DNA of 64,000 nucleotides, taken from positions 85,882,925 to 85,946,924 of the forward strand of contig CM038225.1 of NCBI GenBank assembly GCA_021442155.1. The letters are read 5' to 3'. Positions within the stretch are counted from its first letter, which is position 1. Every line of letters starts with the position of its first letter. The stretch comes from Cymbidium sinense (Eukaryota; Streptophyta; Magnoliopsida; Asparagales; Orchidaceae). The notes beneath the pieces were generated by a model that saw only the letters and a program-made list of their open reading frames with translations, searched no databases and was not told where the DNA came from. A program made the position numbers and the translations under genes. This document shows positions 1 through 10,640 of the stretch, one piece after another.

Positions 1-850
1 TTTTTCTAGTTTTTTGGTGTATTATTGAGTTTGGATGGCTAAGATTATTTCATCCAATGGATAGCTTATGGGAGCTCAAATAAAGTGAATGCATAGCTCA
101 TTTAGCCTTGCTAAGATCTAATCTCACACACAGACCAAGCTACTATAATGGAATTCAATGTTTGGGATAGACACTTCTAGAGGCAATTTCATTTGGTTAA
201 AATAACCTAAAAATTTTGTTTGATTGAAGTGAGTATTCCCCTAGTTTTACTAGGCTTGTCTCCACATGGGTGAGTGAAATGGTCCAAACCTGAGCTTCTT
301 TCAACAGCTATGATTTGTAGGGTGTGCATGACTATGAAAATGGAGAATTTAGCTTCTCTTAGACAAGGGATGGTATTTCAACTCTCTAGTTTTAATGAGG
401 ATGCTCATAACTTTAAATGGTCTTCTTCATTAAGAATGATTATTGATTAACAATGGTTTAAGCCATAGTTAGCCTAATCAAGTTAAATCCTAGAAAATTT
501 GTTTATAAAAAGTCATATATCTCTAGATTTCTAAAGTGGATTTCTATCCTTTGATGAAAATCTCACTTTATTTAGATTAGGGTGATCCATAGATCGAGTC
601 GTATCACAAGTGGTGGGGCTCAATCTTCTTGTCACTCTTTAAAACTTAAAATCAATCTTAACATAAAATGAACCCAAAATTAGAAATAAAATTAAAAATT
701 ACCTAAACCACTTCAAGTGAAACCATCTAATAACAAATTAAAAAATTTTTGAATTCAAATCAAAACTTAAATTTATGATAGACTAGAATGCTAGGTTACC
801 TATCTTAAAATTAGGTTAAGCTGATGTATTGATTCTGATATGATATTTTT
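1..850. repeat. Direct repeat unit 1 of an unidentified repeat
   Basis: Bases 1-477 are repeated with small differences at 851-1323 (for example CTAGTTTT, GGAGCTCAAA, TAATGGAATTCAATG and ATTAACAATGGTTTAA in the same order). The remaining 478-850 is AT-rich spacer without a coding frame, so the period is 850 bp. The window opens at or inside the unit, so its true left edge is unknown. No transposon protein or LTR terminus is visible. It could be a local tandem duplication or part of an LTR. Confidence 0.8.
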
Positions 851-1323
851 TTTTTCTAGTTTTGTGGTGTATTATTGAGTTTGGATGGCTAAGATTATTT
901 CATTCAATGGATAGCTTATGGGAGCTCAAAGAAATTGAATGCGTAGCTCATTTAGCCTTGCTAAGATCTAGACTCACTCACAGACCAAGCTATTATAATG
1001 GAATTCAATGTTCGGGATTGACACTTCTAGAGGCAATTTCATTTCGTTAAATTAACCTAAAAGCTTTGTTCGATTGAAGTGAGTATTCCCCTAGTTTAAT
1101 TGGGCCTATCTCCACATGAGTGAGTGAAATGGTACAAACTTGAGCTTCTTTGGATGGCTATGATTTGTAGGGTGAGTACATGACAAAAAAATGAAGAATT
1201 TAGCTACGTAGACTAGGGATGGTATTTCAACTCTAGTCTTAATGAGGATGCTCATAACTTTAAATGGTCTTCTTGGTTATAAATTCTTATGGATTAACAA
1301 TGGTTTAATCCATTGTTAGCTTC
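851..1323. repeat. Direct repeat unit 2 (partial)
   Basis: Second copy of the sequence at 1-477, aligned base 1 to base 851. Homology stops near 1323, after which this copy runs into different sequence (CTTCTCTTCTGGCC). The 62-codon open frame at 862-1050 lies inside the repeat, resembles no family I know and is disrupted in unit 1, so I do not call it a gene. Confidence 0.8.
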
Positions 1324-3969
1324 TCTTCTGGCCACAAGGGACTCCTCAACGATTGTAGGCAATTAGGGAGTAGGATGTAGTAGTATAGATGGGGAAGGAT
1401 GACTTGACTCTATTGGTTTTTGCTTAACCATCATAACTCTCTTTCAATTTAGTGTTATCCATGTAAAGTAATCCATAGCTTGGTCTATTTGATGGAGAAG
1501 GAATACGAGAAATTTATGGATAAATGTTAAGAAATTTTTTTTTTAAAAAAATTGAGAATATGGAGAGGTAAAATTTCTATCCTAACTTATTTGAACCAAA
1601 TAAGATAAGCTAACCCATTTGGCCCGTAATGAAATTAACTTAAGTTGAACTAAGAATATGTTCCCAAGACTCATGGCTCAAATCACTCTTAAGAGTTTGA
1701 TATGATTTAGCCATTTAATGAGATTAATTCATTCATAAAAAATAATGTCACAATTTGGGCCTAAAAGAGATCATATTGCCCTATTTGGTAAATTGACCAC
1801 CTTAATGTTGTCAAATCAATGTTAATTGACTAAGAATTTATTTATGACATCATTGACTATAATCACTCTTAAAATTTTAATTAAATATCCTAATTTTCTT
1901 AATTAATTATCTGGAAAAAGGGGTCAATGACTTTAATACCTTAATTAATGACTTTAGCCAACTGGGCTTAATTCATAAGGCAAGTTATCTTGGTAAGGCT
2001 TGAATCATATTAAGGACAGTTGTAAGAGTTTACATGTCCAATTGTCCACAATTTGATAGTTATTGATAATTTGATCAAATTAGACTAATTAGATTAATTG
2101 GAGTTGATTGTGTCGACTCACATTCAATTGACCCAATTAATAGATCAAGTATTTATATTAAGATATTTTAACATATATATATTTGTTGATCAATTTGGGA
2201 TGATCAACACAAAATCTAGCCCAAGTTGAACCTAATTTGACCTTCCTAATCTTTAATCCAATCAAACATATGACAAGGGGTGGTTCTAATATTTAAGAAA
2301 GACATCAAGATAAGTCCTACAAATATTTTAGATATCACAGTAACATTAGGTTGGGTTTAATTCGCTCGATTTGTTCTGCTTAGCTTGTTATAAGGCAAGT
2401 TTCATGTAAAAAAACCTTTGTCATACTAATTATTTTCATTCGTTACGTTAAAATAAATATTAGTTTTGGTAATATCTTCTAAAAAATGATTTCTAAATCT
2501 AACAAATGATTTAGGAATAATAGAAAATTATTGTATTTATAACTTTTAATATATATATACTTAGAAATTCAAACATATTTACAACAATAATTGTAAATAC
2601 ATAGAATCAAATATAATAAAATAATAAAAAAAATATTAAAAATGGTGATAGAATTATTATTGTTATTAAAATTTTTAATTTAGTTTAGTATTTATCTAGA
2701 AATAAGATGTATATGATCAAAATTTAATTATGATGAATAAGCAATATATAAGTTATTGATTAGTTAATTTTAATAAAATATAAATTCAATTAAAATTTTA
2801 TTTTTATAGAACCAAAAATTATAAATTAATAATATCTGTAATTGAAATGTTTTTTAATTGAAGATTAGAAACGAGATAACCACAAATTTATTTGTAACAT
2901 AAATTTATATACTTTTACTTTCTATATTAATAACAAAATTACTTTTTAAAATAATTGATAGAAGAGAAATTAATATGATTTTACAAAATTTCAATAAACT
3001 GTCATATTTAATTAAACTTTAAAGATGATCCGCTAAAAAATTCACGGCAATAAAGTAAAAATTTTATATTTTGTATGAAAATTTAACATACAAATAAATA
3101 ATAAAGAAGAAACACCAAAATTTTTATATAATAAATCTAAAAATATTATGGGCCCTAATCTGATCAAAATAATTTACTATATAAATGAAGTTATATAATT
3201 TCATTATTTTTTTAATTAGAGAAGATGGGGTCATAAAATTATGAATTATACAAATTTTGAGGTAATAACAGTCATGAAATAACAAAGCCATAATAGTCAT
3301 ATGGATATAGTTGAGCTATAACTACTGGGCAATGAAAATTAGAATACATAACGAGCTAAAAGAATGAGAGATTCAAGAATTAATTGTTCGATCAGGATTA
3401 AATGAGTGGTTGAATCGAATGAGATAATAAATATTAAAATTATTAAATATAATTTAAATAATATATTAATATAAATATGTGATAAATATATAATTAAAAT
3501 AAATGAAATACATAGATAAATAAAACTTTTAATAATTATAAATTTAAAAATAATATAAAGCTTGCTAAGATATAATTATATATGTATTATAAATTTAGAT
3601 ATATGTACTTTTTAATATTTAAATTTTTAAATTTTTGATAGTATAAATTTATGAATATAAATATAAATATAACTTAGAATATAAAGTTATAAGATTATAA
3701 TAGAAATGGCTATTTTAGAAGTTCTATAAAATCTAATATCTAAAATATTTATATAATATTATTATAAATTTTATATTATCAAAAACATATTTATATTATA
3801 TAATTTAATTTATAATAAAAAAGAAAGTTAAAAATTAAAATTTTCTTATATTCTAACATTTCAAAGCATATTTAAAACTACTAAAGCCCAAATTATATAA
3901 TCCAAATTTCTCCTTCCTAAAACTCAACATAGTAAGTTTCAACATGTTCGATTTTTTAAGTTATATATC
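1324..3969. other. Non-coding AT-rich stretch
   Basis: No gene seen. 1324-2400 is of moderate AT content with words such as TTTGACC and AATTGACCC, reminiscent of the 53-58 kb region. 2420-3960 is extremely AT-rich with no frame of note. It ends at the target duplication ATCAT (3970-3974) of the following gypsy element. Confidence 0.6.
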
Positions 3970-3974
3970 ATCAT
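3970..3974. repeat. Target site duplication, left (ATCAT)
   Basis: ATCAT directly precedes the TG of the left LTR and is repeated exactly after the CA of the right LTR at 14600-14604, as expected of a 5-bp staggered integrase cut. Confidence 0.88.
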
Positions 3975-4644
3975 TGCTAAATCGTGAGAGAAAGAGTTTA
4001 GCTGCCTTATGTGATAATCGAGCACATACAATATGAGATTTAAAGAAGAGGGGAGGGAATTTTACGTGGAAAACCTCAAAAGAAAAAAACCACGGCTAGA
4101 GAATGTTCCATTATGGATAAAAGTACAAATTCTTCCCAATGTGGGATTACAAGATGGTGTATGAGGTAGAACAATAACTACGATATTGTATGATAGCTTT
4201 GGTGATGGTGACGCAGAACCGATGCGGTAATTTATGGATTTAGCTCTTTTCTTCCTGCTTCTTTCTCTTCTTCTTTACTTGTTCCTCTTCTTCTTCACTT
4301 TTCTTTTCCTTCACGTGGGGATAGAGTTCTATTTATAGATGGGCGTTCGTAATTTATGCAAAGTCTGCCACTCCTCTTGATCGGACTTTAGAATGGTTCC
4401 TTGATCATTTGATGTATTTTGAGCATTTGGATGCCCAAATGAAGTCGAATTATGAGATCTTAGGCTCGTTAGATCCGCTCCGAGACTCGATTTGACTATA
4501 AACACTCTATATTTAAGAGCTATTTTGGGATGTAATTGATATCCCAAAGATTCGGATATTTCAGTCTTAATCTCGATTGTCACTCAAATCGCGCCGCTGA
4601 TATTAAGATTGACTTTGATTAGCGGTATTTTGAGCACCATATCA
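3975..4644 (-). repeat. 3' LTR of gypsy element 1
   Basis: About 670 bp starting TGCTAAATCGTG and ending CACCATATCA, matching 13876-14599 along its length with many short indels. Shared stretches include CAAATTCTTCCCAATGTGGG and GGTATTTTGAGCACCAT. Being the left LTR of a minus-strand element, it is the downstream one. On the minus strand a TATA-like CTATAAATAG (plus-strand CTATTTATAG near 4330) marks the U3/R promoter region. The ORF at 4329-4583 is LTR sequence and is not a gene. Confidence 0.88.
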
Positions 4645-4651
4645 GTTGCTA

Positions 4652-4683
4652 TTTTTGGATGAGATTGTTTAATCATCCAAAAA
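4652..4683. other. Inverted repeat just inside the 3' LTR
   Basis: TTTTTGGATGA (4652-4662) and its exact reverse complement TCATCCAAAAA (4673-4683) form an 11-bp stem with a 10-base loop. It sits 7 bp inside the LTR, where a polypurine tract would be expected. No clear purine tract is present. Confidence 0.6.
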
Positions 4684-4859
4684 TATATCAACCCATGACA
4701 ATATATTTCAAATATTCATATAAGTCCAAGACGATTATGGAAGCAAATCTACGGTCTTTGAGATGAGGTTATGAATTTATTTGGATGCTCACGGAAGTTT
4801 TCGAGCATTTTTTGGGAGTCCGCAGGCGCTTATCACCCGAGGGCACGACGCCCACTGGG

Positions 4860-5400
4860 TTTAAAACAGCGCCGATGGGGCCCATCGGGTCAGAATCAGG
4901 CCACGCAGCCGGGTCGCGGAACGGCGCGGCCGCTCTGCGGGTCGGGCCGCGCGGAACGGCGCGGCCGGCGGGTCGTGTCCGCGGGCCGCTCTGCGGGTCG
5001 GGCCGCGCGGTACGCGCGGTCGGCGGGTCGCGTCGGCGGGCCGCGTTGCGGGTCGGGTCGTGCGACGGTCCGGGTCGCGCGACGGTTCGGGTCGCGCGCG
5101 CGACGGTTCGGGTCGCGCGCGCGACGGTTCGGGTCGCGCGCGCGACGGTTCGGGTCGCGCGCGCGACGGTTCGGGTCGCCCGCGCGACGGTTCGGGTCGC
5201 GCGACGGTTCGGGTCGCGCGACGGTTCGGGTTGCGCGACGGTTCGGGTCGCGCAACGGATGGGCCCCGGGCCGGATGGGCCGCGGGCCGCGTGCGCCTGC
5301 GCGCGCGCGCGCGCCTGCGCGCGCGCGCGCGCCTGCGCGCGCGTCTGCGCGTCAGGCCCGCGCGCGCGTCGCGCCGCGGGCGTGGCGCGCGCCCACGGCC
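4860..5400. repeat. CpG-rich minisatellite block in the element's 3' region
   Basis: About 540 bp of extreme GC content in an otherwise AT-rich window. Three sub-arrays are visible: roughly 60-bp units built on CTCTGCGGGTCGGGCCGCG (4914-5055), about ten 17-21-bp units of GCGACGGTTCGGGTCGC (5067-5260), and alternating purine-pyrimidine GCGCCTGCGCGCGCGC units (5288-5350). CpG is retained at very high density. The long open frames over this block on both strands are by-products of GC-rich repeats lacking stop codons and are not genes. Confidence 0.9.
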
Positions 5401-5476
5401 GGCGGCGCCCACGGGTCGACCGGGAGTTTTAAGAATTTAATGCGTTTTGAGGGTTTTACCCTTTACCCTTGAGGGG

Positions 5477-5485
5477 CTATAAATA
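5477..5485 (+). promoter_or_regulatory. TATA box of a probable antisense promoter
   Basis: CTATAAATA within GGGGCTATAAATACCCC, flanked by a 5-bp inverted repeat. It lies directly after the CpG-rich block and before a pyrimidine-rich stretch (CCTTTCCCTCTCCTTTCTTC, 5509-5528) typical of plant 5' leaders. It points along the plus strand, towards the antisense ORF remnant at 6640-8118 and opposite to gag-pol. That it drives this ORF is inferred from position and orientation. Confidence 0.5.
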
Positions 5486-5596
5486 CCCCTAAGGTGAGAG
5501 AAGACACACCTTTCCCTCTCCTTTCTTCTTGAGTGAAAGTCCTTTGGTGATCGAGTGATCAAGACTACGGTCATCGACAAGGCTCCAGCCCTCAAA

Positions 5597-6268
5597 GGTG
5601 TAAACTAACCTGACCCAGGCCAAGGAAGTTGCTGCTCATGACAAGTTCTCCCAAAGGTGTAAACTAACCTAGTCGGACCGACCGGGATTGAGGCGATCAA
5701 GACCAGGTCATGGCTCCGCCTCCCCAGGTGTAAACTAACCTGGACCGACCGATGCAGAGGCATCAAGACCTAGAATCACGGCAAGGCTCCGCCCCAGAAA
5801 GGTGTAAACTAACCTAGGACCGACCGGATTGGAGGCGATCAAGACCCGTATCCTGGCAAGGCTCCGCCCCGTGTAAACTAACCTTTGACCGAGGGTTGAG
5901 ACAAGACCGATATAGTGCGGCTCCGCCCCCGAAGGTGTAAACTAACCTAGTCGACCGACCGGGATTGAGGCGATCAAGACCAGTATCAAGAAGCTCCGCC
6001 CCCCGAAAACTAACGCCTGACCGACCGTTGGAGGCGATCAAGACCCGAATATACAAGGCTCGTTTCTCCCAAAGGGTGTAAACTAACCTGGCCGGACCGA
6101 CCGGGATTGGCGATCAAGAGTAGTCATACGCAGTCCCAGTTTCTCCCGGGGTAAACTAACCCACGGACCGACCGGGTTTATCAAGACAGAATATACCTGC
6201 TGGGACCAGTTTCTCCCGAAGGTATAAACTAACCTAGGACCGACCGGGTTGAGGCGATCAAGACCCGT
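5597..6268 (+). repeat. Tandem array of about ten ~70-bp units
   Basis: The phrase GGTGTAAACTAACCT recurs near 5597, 5656, 5727, 5801, 5870, 5934, 6003 (worn), 6075, 6149 (worn) and 6221. Each is followed by GACCGACCGGG, then GAGGCGATCAAGACC, then AAGGCTCCGCCCC or a variant. Spacing is 59-76 bp. It lies between integrase and the 3' LTR, a place where Tat/Ogre-type elements are known to carry tandem repeats. It is not a CRISPR: there are no constant-length repeats with unique spacers. Confidence 0.9.
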
Positions 6269-6639
6269 GGGTGCTTCATGCATGATTCCATGTGATCATT
6301 GAGATGGCTGAGAAACAATCGAGTCACTTGCATGAGTCGAAAGTTTAGGAGGTAGTTCTCATACTCTGGGGAGGAATAGTGTCCCCCCTTTCCTCTCCTT
6401 TTATGCATAGCACGCCTTTTTTTGTTAGATCGAGACAAAAATTCTAGCTAAAGTCCAGCGAGTCAGAGGGATGTCCAAGCAAGTGAGTGAGCGACTTTAC
6501 AAACTCTTGGATTTTGATGTTTATCCCTTCCTACTTATTCATAATATATTTGCGACGATGGTAAGAGGCTAATATTACATTTGCAGATGATAGATCGTCC
6601 CTTATTACATCACGACTTAATAGTGTTTCAAAAAATTTC
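6269..6639. other. Spacer between tandem array and antisense ORF
   Basis: No gene supported. It starts with CCGTGGGTGCTTCATGCATG after the last 70-bp unit and leads into the antisense ORF remnant. It could be 5' untranslated sequence of the antisense transcript. Confidence 0.4.
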
Positions 6640-8118
6640 ATTTTCCCAATGATTTAGTGGCTATAGCCAAGAGGTCCGATCGAGTCTGCCTCCACCGATA
6701 CTTTTGCTTTCGAGATGATTTCCTGCGGATTTCCTCTAGCTCGAAATTGAGATCTTCAAGACATGTGGTGTGGCTCTATCACGCTTTTCATTTGCTTTAG
6801 TGGTCATCATTTGGTTTGTTCTTCTTTAGAGCGTGGCGTTATTTTGAATATTCAATACTTATGCCAATGTGTAGATTTACATGTGATGCTCGGGGCGTTT
6901 CTTATCGAGCCATAAAAAAATTGGATAGAGTTCTTGGCACGGATCCCTCCAAGAATTGGTCCAGTGGATTCTTTTTTGTGAAGAATGAGTGGGGCCTGAG
7001 AGATGGGGAAGGTTGAATGACCTCCCGGATCCGTTTCAATATCGAGAGCGAGATTCTAGCAACCCTTAATATTCACGATGTAGAGCTTGCAGCATTATAT
7101 ATGGAAAATATACAATAGAAGATAGGATGTTCAAGGTTGGATTTTCCATCCGTGAAGATCTCATGCTCTTCCATTGAAGAGGTCGAGCAAAGGTGTTGAG
7201 AAGTCTCCTCATGTTCATAAGGTTCTTTCCGTGAGTCCGGCCGCAGGATCACGGTGGCAAGAATGTTCCATCTTTACGAAAATAGAGATTCGTCTTTGGA
7301 ATGGCTACGCCGATATTTACTGGAGATAATGTTCCCTTGGCATCCGAGAGTTTAGTTTGACTCATGATGGGGAGTTCGTTACTCTAAGCCACAAATTCAA
7401 GAGATATTAAATCACATATGTATCTGACGCCAACGGCGGATGAATTGCGCGTTATTTTTCCTTCTATTCTTCTTCTTCCTTCTTTATGTAATATTGTACA
7501 ATTTTTTTTTTTTTTTTTTTTTTTAGGTAACCCTCATTAGGAATGATGGCTCATTTGGTGTTGCCTTAGATGAATGGAATAATCAATTTGTAAAGATAAA
7601 ATATCTCAGGCGAGTATGAGCTGAATGCTAAAGTTAAAGAGGTGGCGACTTGGAGGATCTTGACCGAGTGTAACTGAAATGAATATGTCGACTTCTTTTC
7701 TCGTCGAGTAACGTCGATGAGCGATGAGGCGAGAGCAGACTCGCCAAGAGAAGAAAATCGGACACTTGTAGAGTAAGAAAGTATTACAAGATCGCCTTTT
7801 AAAAGGAGCATAGAATGTCGGGAGCAAGTGAGATCTCCTTGAAGGCGAAGACTTCAAGAATTCTCGCTTATCGCTTTTATCGAAGACTTCGCTCGTGAAG
7901 CTCGTAATCATATCTTTGATATTGAAGTGAAGGACTTGGAACGGCGGTGTTTAGAGGAGGGCTTCATTGAGGGTTCTGAAAGGAACTGCGGTGGTACATC
8001 GCAAGACCCTAAGATAGAGGGTATATCCCACCAAGCATCTCAAGATCCTTCGCTAAGATGAAGGAGTGGAGTGGGCTCCGTGGAGCTTCTAGTGAATGAG
8101 GATGTTGATATTATGTAG
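6640..8118 (+). pseudogene. Antisense ORF remnant of Tat-like element 1, with probable intron
   Basis: Plus-strand coding potential opposite to gag-pol, in the 3' region of the element. Recognisable fragments are a W-x3-FFF-V-x-NEW stretch (about 6955-6995: SKNWSSGFFFVKNEWGL) and TPTADELRVIFPS (about 7428-7465). A Glu/Lys/Arg-rich, coiled-coil-like part follows 7527 (pieces such as ELNAKVKEVATW, 7620-7655, and DFAREARNHIFD, about 7884-7918), with a stop near 8116. A run of 23 T followed by AGG at 7502-7527 looks like the end of an intron between the two parts. Known biology: many Tat-lineage elements carry an extra ORF, often antisense, between integrase and 3' LTR. This copy has frameshifts and stops throughout. 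The biochemical function of such ORFs is not established and I assign none. Confidence 0.5.
7502..7526 (+). promoter_or_regulatory. Poly-T tract and probable 3' splice site
   Basis: A run of 23 T (7502-7524) ends in AG (7525-7526) then GTAACC. It follows a pyrimidine-rich TTCCTTCTATTCTTCTTCTTCC (cited in part) near 7458. It fits a plant 3' splice acceptor between the two halves of the antisense ORF. The matching donor is not clear. Confidence 0.4.
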
Positions 8119-8297
8119 TATCGGTTTGTCATTTGTTCTATGCAATATCATTAACGTATCGAACTTAATTTCTTCTTATATCATCATATTGATGTCGATA
8201 ATATCTGGATATATCCTCTTCTTTTGCACTTCTTGTTTTTGCCCATTCTGTAATTGGTCGAATATTATTTGACATTGCTAATATGGATGAATTGGAT

Positions 8298-8548
8298 CCA
8301 CCGAGGATTTTCGACCTATCCAAGGTTGTTCGTCGAGTGTTACTCAGACGTTAACCGTATGGAAGAGATCGAGAAGTCCACCAAGGACTTTTGACCTTTC
8401 TAGGTTATTTGTCGAATTTTTTCGCAATGACATTAACTGTATGGAAGAGATCGTGGAAGTCCACTTTTTGGACCTTTCCTAGGTTGTCGTAATTTTTTTG
8501 CTTAATGACATTAACACACGGAAGAGGTCCGATCAAGTCCCCTTGGGA
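8298..8548 (+). repeat. Three ~80-bp tandem units
   Basis: Units start near 8298, 8378 and 8459. Each has CCACCGAGGA or a variant, then TTTTCGACC-TATCC-AGGTT, GACATTAAC and GGAAGAGATC. They lie just beyond the antisense ORF remnant and before the integrase end, adding to the repeat-rich 3' region of element 1. Confidence 0.7.
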
Positions 8549-8759
8549 TTGATCATATCGCGAGATATAACATGAGTTGTGTATTTCTCAAGTGGGAGGA
8601 AAAGCAGCCAATCTTGTTAGAACAGAGCTTGCAAATTCACTAGTTCAATGATATAATCATATGAGGTGGGTATAAACTTCAAGAGAAAATGACAACAATA
8701 CCGCACACAACAAATGACAAGAACAATTTGACCAGGTGGGGTCGGTTATACAAGGGTGA

Positions 8760-9770
8760 AATGACAAACGAGATAAAAGTCACAATAAGAGTGAGAGTTA
8801 CCGATAATATTTCAAGATTCTTAGTATTCCAAGTTCGAGGTAGAGTTTTTCCTTCTTGGTCCTTGAGCTTGAACGTTCTGGCTAGCTATAACCACATACC
8901 GGCCATCCCAGAGGTGAGAGTTTATTGCGTTGAGGGCTTTTCCTGCCTCAAGACTTCGCAGACCAAGTCACCGATATGGGCGAGGTTTTACTCTTGTTGA
9001 AGTGGCGAGCCACCCGTTGGTGATATGAAGCGGAATATATCAATGAGGAGTAGATCTAGTGTGGAGTTTTTCTTCATTACTACCATGATCGAAAAATTGG
9101 ACTCTTGGACTTGGAACCCCGATATCCACCGGTATGATAGCTTCTGTACCAAAACACAATTATTATATGGCGTTTCCCGGGTGCGGATGAAAAGGGTAAG
9201 CCCAAAGAACATTGGAAGTTCATCGACCCATTGCCCCAGCCTTCTCAAGACGCTGTTTTAGTCCTTTGAGTATAGTCCTATTGGTAACTTCGGTTTGCCC
9301 ATTGGTTTGAGGATGCTACGCCTGATGCAGCTGAATGTGAAGATCTTGCAAAAGGACGTAAAGACCTTTCCAAGAATTGAGTTCATTGTCGGATGATCTT
9401 TGGGAAGGCCGAATCGACATATTATATTTTTCCGGACAAATTGTTTAGCATTTGCCTCGTGATTTTGGAGTGGTTCGGCCTCTACCCATTTGGTGAAGTA
9501 GTTGACGGCTAGAATGATGAACTGTTGCGATTGGGAAAGGTCCCATGATATCAATCCCCAGAGCAAAGGGCCACGGGCTTTGAATGGATGAGAGTTACGT
9601 ATGCGGTATGTGAGGGAGGTTCAATGCGCTTGACAACTTGCACATTTTTTGTAAACTCAAGGCGTCTTGTTTCATTGTAGGCCAATAAAACCCTTGTCTC
9701 ATGATTTTAAAGGCCAATGCTCTTCCTCCAAGGTGTTCTCCACATATTCCTAAGTGGACCTCTTTAACGC
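8760..9770 (-). pseudogene. Integrase of gypsy element 1 (broken)
   Basis: Integrase inserts the cDNA copy into chromosomal DNA. From right to left the minus strand shows an HHCC-type zinc-binding stretch (HLGICGEHLGGRAL and MRQGFYWPTM, about 9610-9760), then a catalytic core with YFTKWVEAEPL and NIICRFGLPK (about 9400-9510) and the later HPQTNGQ-type block near 9290. A C-terminal GPY/F-like region follows (WDGRYVVIARTFKLKDQEGK, about 8830-8905). Frames change several times between these motifs and the second catalytic Asp region is damaged, so the protein is dead. No chromodomain is visible after the GPY/F region, consistent with a non-chromovirus (Tat-like) element. Confidence 0.85.
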
Positions 9771-10640
9771 GTAATCACCTCGGCGAAAAGGCATTTGAGA
9801 TAGGACGAGAAAGCTCGCTTGTATAATTCTCCAATAACAAAGAAAGTTTGAAGCTTGTCTTGAGACGAGTTGCGAAGTTGGATCTTCGAAGGGTTCCTCC
9901 TTGTAGAAAAGATAGGATCGGGTTTATCCATGAATATTCTTTTCCTCATCAATAGTTTGAATTTCCCATGACCCTTGGATGCTAGGATAATGTATTTCTT
10001 CAACATGCTTTCTCTTAAATAGATCTCCGTGGTAGTAAAGCTTAGCAAGAGCGGCCACCAGTATTCTTCTCTCGTAGTATGTGGATGATTTGATATGTTT
10101 TGAAATGAGTAAGAAGGGATTTTACCAAGTGAAGATATTGGTTGAGGATTATGAGTATTAAAATCTCCTCCAACTTGGGAGGACAAGCGGGAGTCGATGA
10201 ATTACTAAGTTTTGAGCTTCACAATCATGAAGTCTCAATCCTGCGAGAGCTCATATTCACCATATTATTAGTTGTGGAATTTTAAGCAAGTCCATACTCT
10301 AAGGTATTTCAGGGGAAATAAGTAAGATTCCACACTTCCCAAGCTCCATCCATAGAGGGTCCACTGGGGAGACTGAAAGCAAGTAGCAGATAGCTCCTCT
10401 AGAGTTGGGTTGGTGCATTCCACTATAAAGTCTGCAAGTACTTGAGACTTTATTGCGGGCCGAGGTAGAAAATTTATATCAAATTCTCCCAGCTCTACAG
10501 ACCATTTGATTAATCTTCCATGCTTCCGGTTTCTGTAGGATGGCTCTTAATGGTAAATGCAAACGCCGATGGTGTGAGCTTGAAAGTATGGACGCAATTT
10601 TCGAAAAAAACTAATGCCGAGCCATCTCGAAAGTGGATAA
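9771..10640 (-). pseudogene. RNase H and linker region of gypsy element 1 (broken)
   Basis: This lies between RT and integrase, where Ty3/gypsy elements encode RNase H, which degrades RNA in RNA-DNA hybrids. Minus-strand phrases typical of the region are the connection to RNase H (KSQVLADFIVECTNPT, about 10390-10440) and the run leading to the integrase zinc finger. Stops and frameshifts are frequent. The frame at 9764-10186 covers only part of the domain in a mixed frame. The assignment rests mainly on position plus these phrases. Confidence 0.6.

Noticed and set aside
4771..5472. Long overlapping open frames of 120-230 codons on both strands, rich in Arg, Ala, Gly and Pro
   Set aside because: They arise because the GC-rich minisatellite lacks stop codons in every frame. 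The peptides simply repeat the DNA unit.
5597..6268. Possible CRISPR-like array
   Set aside because: Units are degenerate tandem repeats without unique equal-length spacers, in plant retrotransposon DNA.
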